From NCBI GenBank assembly GCA_022866185.1, contig JALHUG010000178.1, positions 1 to 6,661 of the forward strand: a stretch of DNA of 6,661 nucleotides, in the 5' to 3' direction. The position numbers and the translations under genes are program-made. Below the pieces are notes generated by a model. It saw only the letters and a list, made by a program, of their open reading frames with translations, did not search any database and was not told where the DNA came from. Of the stretch, positions 6,452 to 6,661 are shown piece after piece (the stretch's first letter is position 1; each line of letters starts with the position of its first letter). The DNA comes from Dehalococcoidia bacterium. Lineage in GTDB: Bacteria; Chloroflexota; Dehalococcoidia; SM23-28-2.

Positions 6452-6661
6452 CTATTCCGTGCCGACCCGCCCCTGCAAGCGGAAGACGTGCGCTGGCACG
6501 ACCTGCGGGCTCAGCTCAACATAGTTGCACGCTCCTTGCCAGAGATAGCGGGCGTCGCTCAGCAGGTCGTGCACCTCGTACGGTTGGTGCGGATCGAGCC
6601 CCAGTGCCTCGAGATCGAGCTCCACCCAGCCGGACTGCGTATGCCGGAGGTCCAGGTTGAC
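6452..6661 (-). CDS. glgE: Alpha-1,4-glucan:maltose-1-phosphate maltosyltransferase GlgE, C-terminal end (cut by window edge)
   Basis: Encodes the last 69 residues of a protein that runs off the right edge. The visible part matches the C-terminal beta domain of GlgE (GH13_3): VNLDLRHTQSGWVELDL (1-17), LGLDPHQPYEVHDLL (20-34), DARYLWQGACNYVEL (36-50) and the terminal PAHVFRL (56-62). The HTQSGWVxL, YxVHDLLxxARYxW and NYVEL blocks together are characteristic of GlgE. The enzyme extends linear alpha-1,4-glucan by transferring maltosyl units from maltose 1-phosphate with release of phosphate. The catalytic barrel lies outside the window and cannot be checked. It ends with TAG (6452-6454), 39 bp before the treS-mak start on the same strand and with no terminator-like hairpin between, so the two are probably cotranscribed. 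This fits the substrate link: the next gene makes its donor. The identification is firm despite the short length. Confidence 0.93.
   Translation of the reverse strand, partial: VNLDLRHTQSGWVELDLEALGLDPHQPYEVHDLLSDARYLWQGACNYVELSPQVVPAHVFRLQGRVGTE

Overview
The window comes from a GC-rich bacterium. Coding third positions are strongly G/C, so long open frames appear on the antisense strands, but these carry no recognisable protein. It contains five protein genes that are almost entirely about alpha-glucan and trehalose metabolism. The taxon cannot be fixed from the sequence. A GC-rich soil, thermal or metagenomic lineage would fit, but this is only an impression.

Layout, read from the right edge along the minus strand. 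First is the C-terminal end of GlgE, the maltose-1-phosphate-dependent maltosyltransferase (6452-6661, cut by the window). After 39 bp comes a fused trehalose synthase-maltokinase of 1121 residues (3047-6412). This overlaps by 8 bp the start of a 4-alpha-glucanotransferase, MalQ (943-3054). A small plus-strand gene (710-922) encodes a DUF2934-type protein with a basic tail, and it converges on malQ with only 20 bp between them. Beyond it, again on the minus strand, is the N-terminal part of the glycogen branching enzyme GlgB (1-495, cut by the window). GlgB is transcribed divergently from the small gene across a 214-bp intergenic region. That region holds a clear sigma70-type promoter for the small gene and several short inverted repeats.

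Together the enzymes make up the GlgE route to glycogen-like alpha-glucan. TreS converts trehalose to maltose. The fused maltokinase phosphorylates maltose to maltose 1-phosphate. GlgE transfers maltosyl units onto alpha-1,4-glucan, and GlgB adds alpha-1,6 branches. MalQ probably rearranges short malto-oligosaccharides so that they can act as acceptors or be recycled. All catalytic residues that fall inside the window are present, and I see no frameshift or internal stop.

I see no RNA gene, CRISPR array, insertion sequence or phage feature. The pathway is a known one. The less ordinary points are the gene fusion, the inverted DUF2934 gene sitting inside the otherwise collinear gene set, and the symmetric elements in the glgB/DUF2934 intergenic region.
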